A DNA stretch of 64,000 nt, taken from contig CAVVFZ010000014.1 of assembly GCA_963747555.1 (NCBI GenBank), positions 62,001 through 126,000 on the forward strand, written 5' to 3'. The stretch comes from DUZB01 sp963747555. GTDB taxonomy: Bacteria > Desulfobacterota > DSM-4660 > Desulfatiglandales > Desulfatiglandaceae. Both the position numbers and the translations under genes were made by a program. The notes beneath the pieces are model-generated. The model did no database searches. It was given only the letters and a program-made list of their open reading frames with translations, and had not been told where the DNA came from. The stretch's first letter is position 1. Each line of letters opens with the position of its first letter. This document shows, piece by piece, positions 26,237 through 34,200 of this stretch.

Positions 26237-26446
26237 TTATTTAACGTATTTAAAGGATAATGCCAGCCTCGCCCTATAAGATGTGACTTTTCCGTTTTCA
26301 ATGGTTACGTCCAGTTTGGTCACCTCAGCGATTCTTAAATCCTTGAGACTCTCGCTTGCGGTTGCAACAGCGGTAGCCGTTGCTTCTTCCCATGACTTAT
26401 CACTAGTTCCCACCAGTTCGATAATCTTGTAAGTGCTTCCAGCCAT
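26237..26446 (-). CDS. Dodecin (flavin-binding dodecamer)
   Basis: The 69-residue protein is the usual size for a dodecin: 'YKIIELVGTSDKSWEEATA' at the N-terminus and the beta strands 'RIAEVTKLDVTIENGKV' and 'YRARLALSFKYV'. Dodecins form hollow dodecamers that store or buffer flavin. The tryptophan of 'SWEEA' is the flavin-stacking residue. AAAGGAG lies 6 bases before the ATG at 26446. It lies upstream of the TetR gene on the same strand. Confidence 0.93.
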   Translation of the reverse strand: MAGSTYKIIELVGTSDKSWEEATATAVATASESLKDLRIAEVTKLDVTIENGKVTSYRARLALSFKYVK

Positions 26447-26569
26447 CTTCAATCTCCTTTCGTGCGTCTAAGGTTATCTATAGATGTCCAGTCAATTGGG
26501 TAAACCGTTTCACCTCCTTTCCACTGGTATCACTCTGCAGATTGCTTCATCTACAGTGTAGCAAAATGG

Positions 26570-27382
26570 TTATTTTTCTGCAATATTCATTTTCAAGAAT
26601 TTGTTGGGAACCAGCGTAATTCTTTTAAAGCCGCCTAAGGGACTTTCATCTACGAGAAGCGGACACTCATAGATCTGCTCAAGCTTTTTGAACGTTAGGA
26701 TCTCATGCGGAGCGCCGATGCCTTCTGATTTCCCTCCTTTAAGGAGGAGCAAACAAGTGGCGTACATGGCTGCAAGGTTGATATCGTGGGAAACCATGAC
26801 GATGGTAAGCCCTTTTTCCTTTCGCAATTTTTCCATGAGATCCATGATTCTTATCTGATGCGTGAGATCAAGGGATGCAGTGGGCTCATCCAGAAGCATG
26901 ATATCGGGCTCCTGACAGATTGCCCTGGCAATAAATGCCCTCTGTCTCTCTCCGCCGCTCAACTGGTCCATTTTCCGGTCCGCAAGACTCAAAATGCCGG
27001 TAAACTCCATGGCCTTTGTGGCCAGTTCAAGATCATTGTCACGTTCCAAGGCGAGAATGCCCAGGTGAGGGGAACGACCCATCAGGACAAGCTCCTTTAC
27101 TGTAAAGGGGAAGTCTACTGGGGCCATCTGGGGCACAAGCGCGAGGGTTCTTGCCAGGGAGCGTCTGGAATAACTTTCGATGGGGCGTCCCATAATCTGT
27201 AAGGAGCCCTTTTTGATTCTCAGGAGGTTTGCGATGATTTTGAGAAGTGTTGTTTTTCCTGAACCGTTCGGGCCGATGATGATGAAAAAATCTCCTTTAT
27301 TTATGGAGAAGGAAAGATCTTTCAGGATGATTCGGTCTCCATAAAAAAAATTGACATTCCCGATAACCGCGGCGCTGTTCAT
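26570..27382 (-). CDS. btuD: Corrinoid/iron-type ABC importer, ATP-binding protein
   Basis: The 270-residue ATPase has Walker A 'IIGPNGSGKTTLLK', Q-loop 'LALVPQMAPVDFPFTV', signature 'LSGGERQRAFIARAI', Walker B 'DIMLLDEPTASLD' and H-loop 'IVMVSHDINLAA'. It belongs to the FecE/BtuD class. Its ATG overlaps the end of the permease by 4 bases. Assignment to corrinoid rather than siderophore uptake rests on the nearby B12 riboswitch genes and the BtuF-like binding protein. Confidence 0.85.
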   Translation of the reverse strand: MNSAAVIGNVNFFYGDRIILKDLSFSINKGDFFIIIGPNGSGKTTLLKIIANLLRIKKGSLQIMGRPIESYSRRSLARTLALVPQMAPVDFPFTVKELVLMGRSPHLGILALERDNDLELATKAMEFTGILSLADRKMDQLSGGERQRAFIARAICQEPDIMLLDEPTASLDLTHQIRIMDLMEKLRKEKGLTIVMVSHDINLAAMYATCLLLLKGGKSEGIGAPHEILTFKKLEQIYECPLLVDESPLGGFKRITLVPNKFLKMNIAEK

Positions 27383-28383
27383 CTTTGGGACCTCTTCAAC
27401 AAAATGATGAAAAGCGGCGCTCCTATCATGGCTGTAATCACGCCCGCAGGCATTTCACCCTGGTCAGGAAGTGTTCTCGCCAGAAGGTCACAGAAGACCA
27501 TGTAGGTTCCTCCTCCCAGTATGCACGCCGGCGCCAGAACACGATGATCCGGTCCAAAAATAAGCCTGAGTAGGTGTGGCATCACCAATCCTACAAAGCC
27601 GATCGGACCACAATAAGAAACGGTGGCACTGACCATGAGAGAGGTTATCAGGAGGAGTACGGGCACGACGATTCGAATATTCACCCCCATGGATTGGGCC
27701 ATTTCCTTTCCGATAAGGAGAAGGTTCATCTGGTTGGAGAAACAGAAAAGAAGCACGAAGCAGGGGGCAAGTATAGCGGCAAGCATTCCAACCTGGCCAA
27801 GATCGATCATGGACAGATCGCCCATGAGCCAAAAGATAATGTTGTGCAACCGAGCGTCCTGCGTGATGGAGATCAGGAACATGATGAGAGCGGCGCAAAA
27901 GGAGTTTACCATAACGCCCGACAAGAGGAGAGTGTTGCTCTTAAGAACGCTCTTTCTGGAGGACATAAGGAACAGCAAAAGGAGCGTTGCGATACTTCCC
28001 GCGAATGCGGTTAGGCTTACGCCCGGAAAACGGGGAAGTCCCGCAAGAATTCCCAGGATGGCGCCAATCCCCGATCCGCTGGATATTCCGAGGATGTATG
28101 GCTCTGCCAGAGGATTCCTCAAAAGGGCCTGGAAGACCAGTCCCCCCATGGAGAGGGCTGCGCCCACAAGTGCTGCAAGAAGTACGCGGGGAAAACGGAT
28201 CTGCCATATAATCGTATGCAGCATGGGATCGCTTTCCCGTGAAGCGGCAAGGGAGAGTATGCCCTTTTTTATTCCAACTCCTGTGGAGCCCATCAAGATC
28301 CCCATGAGCATGGATGCCGCAAGGAGGGCGACCAGGAAGATGGCTGTCCACAGAATTTTCTTTAAGAGACCGGATCTTTTCAT
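27379..28383 (-). CDS. btuC: Corrinoid/iron-type ABC importer, permease
   Basis: The 334-residue integral membrane protein of the FecCD/BtuC family has about ten helices and the motifs 'RFPRVLLAALVGAALSMGG', 'QALLRNPLAEPYILGISSG', 'GPIGFVGLVMPHLLRL' and 'GEMPAGVITAMIGAPLF'. It lies between the binding protein (1-base gap) and the ATPase (4-base overlap), so the three are one operon. Confidence 0.9.
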   Translation of the reverse strand: MKRSGLLKKILWTAIFLVALLAASMLMGILMGSTGVGIKKGILSLAASRESDPMLHTIIWQIRFPRVLLAALVGAALSMGGLVFQALLRNPLAEPYILGISSGSGIGAILGILAGLPRFPGVSLTAFAGSIATLLLLFLMSSRKSVLKSNTLLLSGVMVNSFCAALIMFLISITQDARLHNIIFWLMGDLSMIDLGQVGMLAAILAPCFVLLFCFSNQMNLLLIGKEMAQSMGVNIRIVVPVLLLITSLMVSATVSYCGPIGFVGLVMPHLLRLIFGPDHRVLAPACILGGGTYMVFCDLLARTLPDQGEMPAGVITAMIGAPLFIILLKRSQR

Positions 28384-28384
28384 G

Positions 28385-29359
28385 CTACTCCCTTTTTGGG
28401 AAAAGATCAGGATGAATCAAGGTGGCGAGAAGTTCAAGGGCATTCACGAGACGGGGTGTTGGTCTGTCAAAAAGATTGGAATCCACTACGTAAATACGAT
28501 TATTCTTAACTGCGGGAATGTCTGTCCATTTGGCCCATTCATTTTTTATTCGGGCAAACTGTTTGCCTCTGGCCATGGACGAGATGATGAAAACGTCTGG
28601 AGCCAGCATCAGGATCTGTTCCTGGCTGAAACGCGGGTATGGCACCGGGCCTTCTGATACATTTTTTCCACCGGCAAGAGAGATTAGTTCATGGATGTGA
28701 GTTGGAGTCCCAGCCGATACCAACGGAGAAATTCCGATCTGGAAAAAGACACGCGGTTTATCGGAAGCCTTTGCGACAATTGCCTTTACATGATTTACCC
28801 TGGACTGCATCTCTTCTACGATGGTTTTCGCGCGGCCTTCAGCATGGAGGATCCTGCCGATGCCGATTATTGTCTTCATGATGGATTCCAGATTCTTGGG
28901 GTTCACCACATAGATCGGTATGTGCAAGTTTTCCAGTCTTTCTATGATTCTTAAAGGATTTCCGTCCTTGGTGGCAATGCAAAGATCCGGTTTCAAGGAG
29001 ACGATTTTTTCGAGGTCAAGATGAACATAGGAGCCAACGCTGGGAAGTTTGACCGCCTCGGGGGGAAAATCGCTGAACTGGGTGACCCCCTTCAGCCGAC
29101 TTTCCTGATTCAGGGCAAAAATAATTTCCGTGATGCTGGGAGCGAGGGAGACGATTCGTCTGGGCTCATCCGGTATGTCGACCTTGCGAGCGAATTCATC
29201 AACCCATTGAGCGGTCCATCCCAAGGCCGGTGATATGGCCGAAAAACAGGCAAATGCATACAAAAAAATGAACGGTTTGAAATAAGAATTCCTGAAGTAC
29301 AACCGTTTTATGCAAAGGAATAAACAGTGAGGAATGCTTGATAAGTCAAGAATAGTCAT
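28385..29359 (-). CDS. btuF: Corrinoid/iron-type ABC importer, periplasmic binding protein
   Basis: The protein of up to 324 residues has a hydrophobic N-terminal signal (about residues 28-48) and the two-lobed helical-backbone binding fold: 'RRIVSLAPSITEIIFALNQ', 'RLKGVTQFSDFPPEAVKLP', 'DLEKIVSLKPDLCIA' and 'NRIYVVDSNLFDRPTPRLV'. These match BtuF more than siderophore-binding proteins. The true start may be one of the later M/L codons closer to the signal, since the N-terminus is long. No cobalamin riboswitch is visible upstream, unlike the receptor gene. Confidence 0.85.
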   Translation of the reverse strand: MTILDLSSIPHCLFLCIKRLYFRNSYFKPFIFLYAFACFSAISPALGWTAQWVDEFARKVDIPDEPRRIVSLAPSITEIIFALNQESRLKGVTQFSDFPPEAVKLPSVGSYVHLDLEKIVSLKPDLCIATKDGNPLRIIERLENLHIPIYVVNPKNLESIMKTIIGIGRILHAEGRAKTIVEEMQSRVNHVKAIVAKASDKPRVFFQIGISPLVSAGTPTHIHELISLAGGKNVSEGPVPYPRFSQEQILMLAPDVFIISSMARGKQFARIKNEWAKWTDIPAVKNNRIYVVDSNLFDRPTPRLVNALELLATLIHPDLFPKRE

Positions 29360-29814
29360 TAATATGGATTTCCGGTGATCTCTAAAAACTACCCATGGGC
29401 TCGCTCAGCGGACGGGGGGTGCCCGATCGCAGGCGCAGGATTCTTCCTGGTTGTGGGAAATGGTAATCTCTTAGAAGATTTTTTCAATCAATTTTCGTAT
29501 TTTAGCCTGTTCGGCCATTTCTGGAGGAAATTCCAAGGAAATTCCAGGAAACCTCTTTCTGAAACTTGGTGAAATTACTTTTTTTTGTTGCAATGCATTC
29601 TGTTATTGTGTATCTTTTTAAAAATTTTGCCTCAACTAAGCGAACTCCGGGTACGACTGAAAACATGAAGAAGCTTGAGGCGGAAATTGTTGCAAAGAGT
29701 TTTTGCTGAATTGTACAGACAAAATTAGTCCATTTCCCATGAGGCATCTCTGTAAGTTGTTGGCCACTTCGGATGCCTTGTTTTCTTTGTTCGAGTTATT
29801 AACAAGAGATAATC
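29360..29814. other. Gene-free region between divergent btuF and thrS
   Basis: No supported gene is present. The stretch must hold promoters for both directions. It contains a short direct repeat of ggaaattcca (about 29525-29550) and a run of T at 29578-29587. No cobalamin aptamer, T-box or ThrRS-binding tRNA mimic could be recognised by eye. Confidence 0.35.
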
Positions 29815-31728
29815 ATGGAAAGCATTGCCGTTCATTTAAAGAATAAACCAAGTGAATCGATCCGCATCGAATCCCTGCCTGCCTCCGAAGCACTCAAAAG
29901 ACTTGAGGTTGGAGGTCTCGACAGGGTTGTGGCCGTGAAAATAGACGGCCTAATTTGCGATCTCTCCTGTCCCATCACATCGAACGCGGAACTTGATCCG
30001 GTATATGTGACCAGTGATGAGGGCATCCACATCCTTCGCCACAGTGCCTCCCATGTAATGGCCATGGCTGTAAAGGAGCTTTTTCCGGGAGTCAAAGTGA
30101 CCATAGGACCGGCCATTGCCGAAGGTTTCTATTATGATTTTGACTATGAAAGGCCTTTTAAAGAGGAGGATCTGAAAGATATTGAAGAGAAAATGGAGGA
30201 GATTATTCGGAAAGATCTCCCTTTTATCAGGAAAGAGATGTCAAGCCGGAGCGCCATTGCTTTCTTTGACGGCCTGAAAGAAGAGTACAAGGTCGAGCTG
30301 ATCAAAGATCTGGGGGATGAACAGGTTTCGCTTTACACACAAGGGAATTTTACGGATCTGTGCAGAGGACCGCACATTCCTTCCACCGGAATGATTAAGG
30401 CCTTTCATCTTACCAAAGTGGCCGGCGCCTACTGGAGAGGCGATGAAAAGCGTTCCATGTTGAGCCGAATTTATGGTACGGCCTTTCCTGATAAAAAGAG
30501 CCTGAAGAAATATCTGACCCGATTAGAGGAGGCCAGAAAGCGGAATCACGTGAAATTGGGTGGGCAACTGGGCATTTTCAGCACCCATGAAGAAATCGGC
30601 GCGGGGATGATCGTATGGCATCCCAAAGGTGCCCTGCTCAGATATATCCTTGAGGATTTTGAGATCAAGGAACATCTCCGGCGAGGATATGATCTTGTCC
30701 GGGGTCCGCAAATTCTCAAGACCGAATTATGGAAAAGATCCGGGCACTTCGATAACTATAGGGAGAACATGTATTTCACCGAAATTGATGAGCAGTCCTA
30801 TGGGATCAAACCTATGAACTGCCTCTCTCATATGCTCATCTATGGTTCCAGCCTCAGAAGTTATCGGGAACTTCCGAAAAGGTATTTCGAATTGGGGACC
30901 GTCCACCGCCATGAGCGTTCGGGAGTTTTGAACGGACTTTTCCGTGTAAGGGAGTTTACGCAGGATGATGCCCATATCCTCTGCACTCCGGAACAGCTGG
31001 ATGGCGAGATCAAGGGAGTCTTGAATTTCGTCAAGGAAGTAATGGCTGTTTTTGGGTTCGAGTACAGTCTCGAAATAAGTACACGTCCAGCGAAATCGAT
31101 CGGCACGGATGAAGACTGGGAACTGGCAACCAACGCTCTTCTAAAGGCGATGCGGGATAATGAACTGAAATATGACATTAATGAGGGAGACGGGGCGTTT
31201 TACGGTCCAAAAATTGATGTAAAGCTGAAAGATGCCCTCGAAAGGGAGTGGCAATGTGCTACCATCCAGTGCGATTTTACCCTTCCCGAGAAATTTGATC
31301 TGACCTATATCGGGATGGATGGAGAAAAGCATCGGCCGGTAATGATCCACAGAGTCATTCTCGGGGCTATCGAAAGGTTTATCGGAGTTTTGATTGAGCA
31401 TTATGCGGGGGCTTTTCCCACATGGCTGTCACCTGTTCAGGCCACCATATTGACGGTTACCGATCGGAACATCCCCCATGGAGAAAGTGTGTTAAAGAGT
31501 CTGATGGATGCCGGGATCCGGGCAGAGGGTGATTTCAGAAATGAAAAATTGGGGCTCAAGGTGAGAGAGGCTCAGCTGAATAAAACGCCGTATATGCTGA
31601 TTATCGGCGATAATGAAAGTGAAAGTGGGATGGTGACTCCCAGGAAGAGGACAGGTCAGAATCTTCCTCTCATGGATGAGAAAGGATTTATAGACCTTAT
31701 TAATGAAGAGTGTGAACAAAGGAGGTAA
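29815..31728 (+). CDS. thrS: Threonyl-tRNA synthetase
   Basis: The 637-residue class II synthetase has an N-terminal TGS domain, an editing domain with 'HILRHSASHVMAMAV' and 'GPAIAEGFYYDFDYERPF', the core motifs ('GPQILKTELWKRSGHFDNY', 'KPMNCLSHMLIY', 'RHERSGVLNGLFRVREFTQ', 'HRVILGAIERFIG') and an anticodon-binding C-terminus. It heads the thrS-infC-rpmI-rplT-pheS-pheT operon. The ATG at 29815 has only a weak AGAG site. Confidence 0.97.
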   Translation: MESIAVHLKNKPSESIRIESLPASEALKRLEVGGLDRVVAVKIDGLICDLSCPITSNAELDPVYVTSDEGIHILRHSASHVMAMAVKELFPGVKVTIGPAIAEGFYYDFDYERPFKEEDLKDIEEKMEEIIRKDLPFIRKEMSSRSAIAFFDGLKEEYKVELIKDLGDEQVSLYTQGNFTDLCRGPHIPSTGMIKAFHLTKVAGAYWRGDEKRSMLSRIYGTAFPDKKSLKKYLTRLEEARKRNHVKLGGQLGIFSTHEEIGAGMIVWHPKGALLRYILEDFEIKEHLRRGYDLVRGPQILKTELWKRSGHFDNYRENMYFTEIDEQSYGIKPMNCLSHMLIYGSSLRSYRELPKRYFELGTVHRHERSGVLNGLFRVREFTQDDAHILCTPEQLDGEIKGVLNFVKEVMAVFGFEYSLEISTRPAKSIGTDEDWELATNALLKAMRDNELKYDINEGDGAFYGPKIDVKLKDALEREWQCATIQCDFTLPEKFDLTYIGMDGEKHRPVMIHRVILGAIERFIGVLIEHYAGAFPTWLSPVQATILTVTDRNIPHGESVLKSLMDAGIRAEGDFRNEKLGLKVREAQLNKTPYMLIIGDNESESGMVTPRKRTGQNLPLMDEKGFIDLINEECEQRR

Positions 31729-31733
31729 TAACC

Positions 31734-32252
31734 ATAGCAAAGAAAGCAGATGAAGTGAGGGTGAATGAACAGATCCGCGCGAGGGTTGTACGGTTGATCT
31801 CGGCAGAAGGGGATCAATTAGGTATTATCTCTCTCCGGGAGGCACTGGATCTGGCTGAAAAGGATGGGTTGGACCTCGTTGAGGTGGCACCCAATTCTGA
31901 TCCACCGGTTTGCCGGATTATGGACTATGGCAAGTTCAGGTATGAAACGAGCAAGAAGGTGCAGGAGACCCGAAAAAAGAGCCGTGGCGGCCAGATGAAA
32001 GAGATCAAACTTCGACCATATACAGAGGAACATGATTTAGGTTTTAAAATGAAGAACCTGAAGAAGTTCCTGGAAAAAAAGCATAGGGTTAAGGTCACGG
32101 TTTTCTTCAGAGGGCGCGAAATGGCCTTCATAGGCGCCGGGGAACAGCTTTTGAACAGGCTGGCCGAGGAACTTGCCGAGGATGCAACAGTAGAGCAGCC
32201 GCCTACAAGGGAGGCCCGGAATAGAATGACTATGGTTGTTATCCCGAAATAG
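31734..32252 (+). CDS. infC: Translation initiation factor IF-3, apparent AUA start
   Basis: The 172-residue IF-3 shows 'EVRVNEQIRARVVRLISAEG', 'EAGLDLVEVAPNSDPPVCRI' (approximately), 'DYGKFRYE' and 'EIKLRPYTEEHDL'. The first standard start in frame is GTG at 31755, which is 29 bases from the RBS and would remove conserved residues. The ATA codon at 31734 lies 8 bases after a strong AAAGGAGG and gives the family N-terminus (xAKKADEVRVNEQ). Rare start codons on infC (AUU in E. coli) let IF-3 repress its own synthesis, and this fits that pattern. Confidence 0.93.
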   Translation: MAKKADEVRVNEQIRARVVRLISAEGDQLGIISLREALDLAEKDGLDLVEVAPNSDPPVCRIMDYGKFRYETSKKVQETRKKSRGGQMKEIKLRPYTEEHDLGFKMKNLKKFLEKKHRVKVTVFFRGREMAFIGAGEQLLNRLAEELAEDATVEQPPTREARNRMTMVVIPK

Positions 32253-32316
32253 ACCGTAGCGGTTCGTTGTCCATTGTTGTCAAGGTCTTTCGGGAGGTAA
32301 ACTGTGTTTCTTGAGA

Positions 32317-32343
32317 CGGATCCACGGAAGTGGACCGTTTTTT
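32317..32343 (+). terminator. Attenuator-like terminator between infC and rpmI
   Basis: A hairpin (cgg-tccac / gtgga-ccg with one bulge) followed by TTTTTT lies 41 bases before the rpmI start. The place is where L20-dependent control acts on rpmI-rplT in other bacteria, so it may be a regulated attenuator. Confidence 0.65.
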
Positions 32344-32383
32344 GATTTTTATTGATTTACATTGATGTGCATGGAGGAATGTT

Positions 32384-32581
32384 ATGCCTAAAATAAAAAC
32401 GAATCGGGCTGCGGCAAAACGATTCAAACTCACCGGATCAGGAAAAATTGCCAGAAACAAAGCCTATTCGAGCCATATTTTGACCAAGAAGAGTACGAAG
32501 CGAAAACGAAATCTCAGAAAGTCGAGCCTTGTGGATTCCGCAAATTTGAGGCAGGTGAGCAGGCTGATCCCCTATGGCTGA
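32384..32581 (+). CDS. rpmI: 50S ribosomal protein L35
   Basis: The 65-residue basic protein is L35 by 'MPKIKTNRAAAKRFKLTGSG' and 'SHILTKKSTKRKRNLRKS'. RBS GGAGG precedes the ATG. It is in its usual place between infC and rplT. Confidence 0.97.
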   Translation: MPKIKTNRAAAKRFKLTGSGKIARNKAYSSHILTKKSTKRKRNLRKSSLVDSANLRQVSRLIPYG

Positions 32582-32712
32582 TGAGCAGGCTGGGATCGAC
32601 TGGGAGGTGAACAGGTGGGGCGGTTGCTGCCCGGAATTGTTTTCGGGTCATCTGTGAAGAATGGAATTTTTTCGGATGAACCAGGCTATTATTTAGATAA
32701 AGAGGGACAAAA

Positions 32713-33057
32713 ATGCCAAGGGTAAAAAGAGGTTTTAAGGCCAGAAGAAGAAGAAATAAGGTTTTGAAGGCGGCAAAAGGATACCGTGGATCGCTGAGTA
32801 AGCAGTTCACGGCCGCCCAGACAGCGGTGACCAGGGCTGGAGTATATGCCTATCGTGACAGAAAGGTTCGCAAGCGGGAATTCAGATCTCTGTGGATTGT
32901 CAGGATCAATGCCGCGGCAAGGGAGAATGGGTTGTCTTACAGTCGGATGATCGGAGGTCTCCAGAAGGCCGGTATTGAGTTGGATCGCAAGGTCCTGGCC
33001 GATATGGCGATCCATGATCCTGCCGGATTTTCGCGTCTGGCAGGGATGGTGGCTTGA
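32713..33057 (+). CDS. rplT: 50S ribosomal protein L20
   Basis: The 114-residue protein is L20: 'MPRVKRGFKARRRRNKVLK', 'GYRGSLSKQFTAAQTAVTRA', 'RKREFRSLWIVRINAAAREN'. L20 binds its own mRNA leader in several bacteria. A 130-base spacer from rpmI and the upstream attenuator could be part of that control. Confidence 0.97.
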   Translation: MPRVKRGFKARRRRNKVLKAAKGYRGSLSKQFTAAQTAVTRAGVYAYRDRKVRKREFRSLWIVRINAAARENGLSYSRMIGGLQKAGIELDRKVLADMAIHDPAGFSRLAGMVA

Positions 33058-33151
33058 AATTCCAAAACAGAAAGCTGGTCATTCAGATCTGTAATAGTGG
33101 TTTTTTCTGCCCTCTTGTCTAAAGTCTGTACCTTCCAGAAAAGAGAATCTG

Positions 33152-34159
33152 ATGAAAGACAAACTCCTGGAATTAGAAAAGCATGCCATAAACAAGATAG
33201 AATCCATCAAGAATTCCCAGAAACTTGAGGAGTTCAGGGTGGAATATTTGGGCAAGAAAGGTAAGCTAACCTCTTTGATGAAACAGGTTGGTCGTTTAAC
33301 ACCGGAGGAACGCCCCGAAGCCGGAAAACTTGCAAACCTGATAAAAATTAATCTTACAGAACGTTATGAGGCTGTTGGAAAAGTCCTCCTCACAGGGAAG
33401 GTGACTGGAGAGTGCGTTTTTGACGTCACATTGCCCGGGAGAAAGCCCGCGAGGGGGCATCTACACCCCGTTACCCTTGTTATTCAAGAGGTATGCAGGA
33501 TTTTTTCCACGATGGGATTCCGGATTGTGAAAGGCCCTAACGTAGAACTGGATTATTACAATTTTGAAGCGCTCAACCTTCCAAAAGATCACCCCGCTCG
33601 CGATATGCAGGATACTTTCTACATCTCCGACAATGTTGTTCTTAGGACGCATACTTCTCCGATTCAGATCAGGACCATGGAGTCGCAAAAGCCCCCTGTG
33701 AGCATCATTGCCCCCGGGAAAGTATACCGGCGGGATTCGGATGTCTCTCATACGCCCATGTTTCATCAGGTTGAAGGTCTTCTGGTGGATAAGAATGTCA
33801 GCTTTGGCGATTTAAAGGGGACCTTGACCGGATTTATTCACAAGATGTTCGGCAGTGGGACAAGCCTGCGGTTCCGGCCAAGTTTTTTTCCTTTTACAGA
33901 ACCCAGTGCGGAAGTAGATATCCGTTGCGTCATGTGCGGAGGCAAAGGCTGCAGAACCTGCTCAAATACAGGATGGTTGGAGATTCTGGGTTCGGGGATG
34001 GTCGATCCTGCCGTGTATCGTTTTGTGGATTATGATCCTGAAGTTTACTCGGGTTTTGCGTTTGGAATGGGCATGGAAAGGATCGCCATGCTCAGATACG
34101 GGATTGACGACATCCAACTCTTTTTCAAAAATGAAACGAGGTTTCTGGAGCAGTTCTGA
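33152..34159 (+). CDS. pheS: Phenylalanyl-tRNA synthetase alpha subunit
   Basis: The 335-residue catalytic subunit has the N-terminal coiled coil, 'RDMQDTFYI', 'VYRRDSDVSHTPMFHQVEGL', the zinc-ribbon-like 'CVMCGGKGCRTCSNTGW', and motif 3 'GFAFGMGMERIAMLRYGID'. It is followed 42 bases later by pheT. Confidence 0.96.
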   Translation: MKDKLLELEKHAINKIESIKNSQKLEEFRVEYLGKKGKLTSLMKQVGRLTPEERPEAGKLANLIKINLTERYEAVGKVLLTGKVTGECVFDVTLPGRKPARGHLHPVTLVIQEVCRIFSTMGFRIVKGPNVELDYYNFEALNLPKDHPARDMQDTFYISDNVVLRTHTSPIQIRTMESQKPPVSIIAPGKVYRRDSDVSHTPMFHQVEGLLVDKNVSFGDLKGTLTGFIHKMFGSGTSLRFRPSFFPFTEPSAEVDIRCVMCGGKGCRTCSNTGWLEILGSGMVDPAVYRFVDYDPEVYSGFAFGMGMERIAMLRYGIDDIQLFFKNETRFLEQF

Positions 34160-34200
34160 TTAACCATGCCTGTACATCAAAATGGGTTTGACAACTGATC

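Noticed and set aside
29525..29550. Repeated ggaaattcca before thrS as a T-box or tRNA mimic
   Set aside because: There are only two short copies, with no specifier loop or antiterminator pattern.
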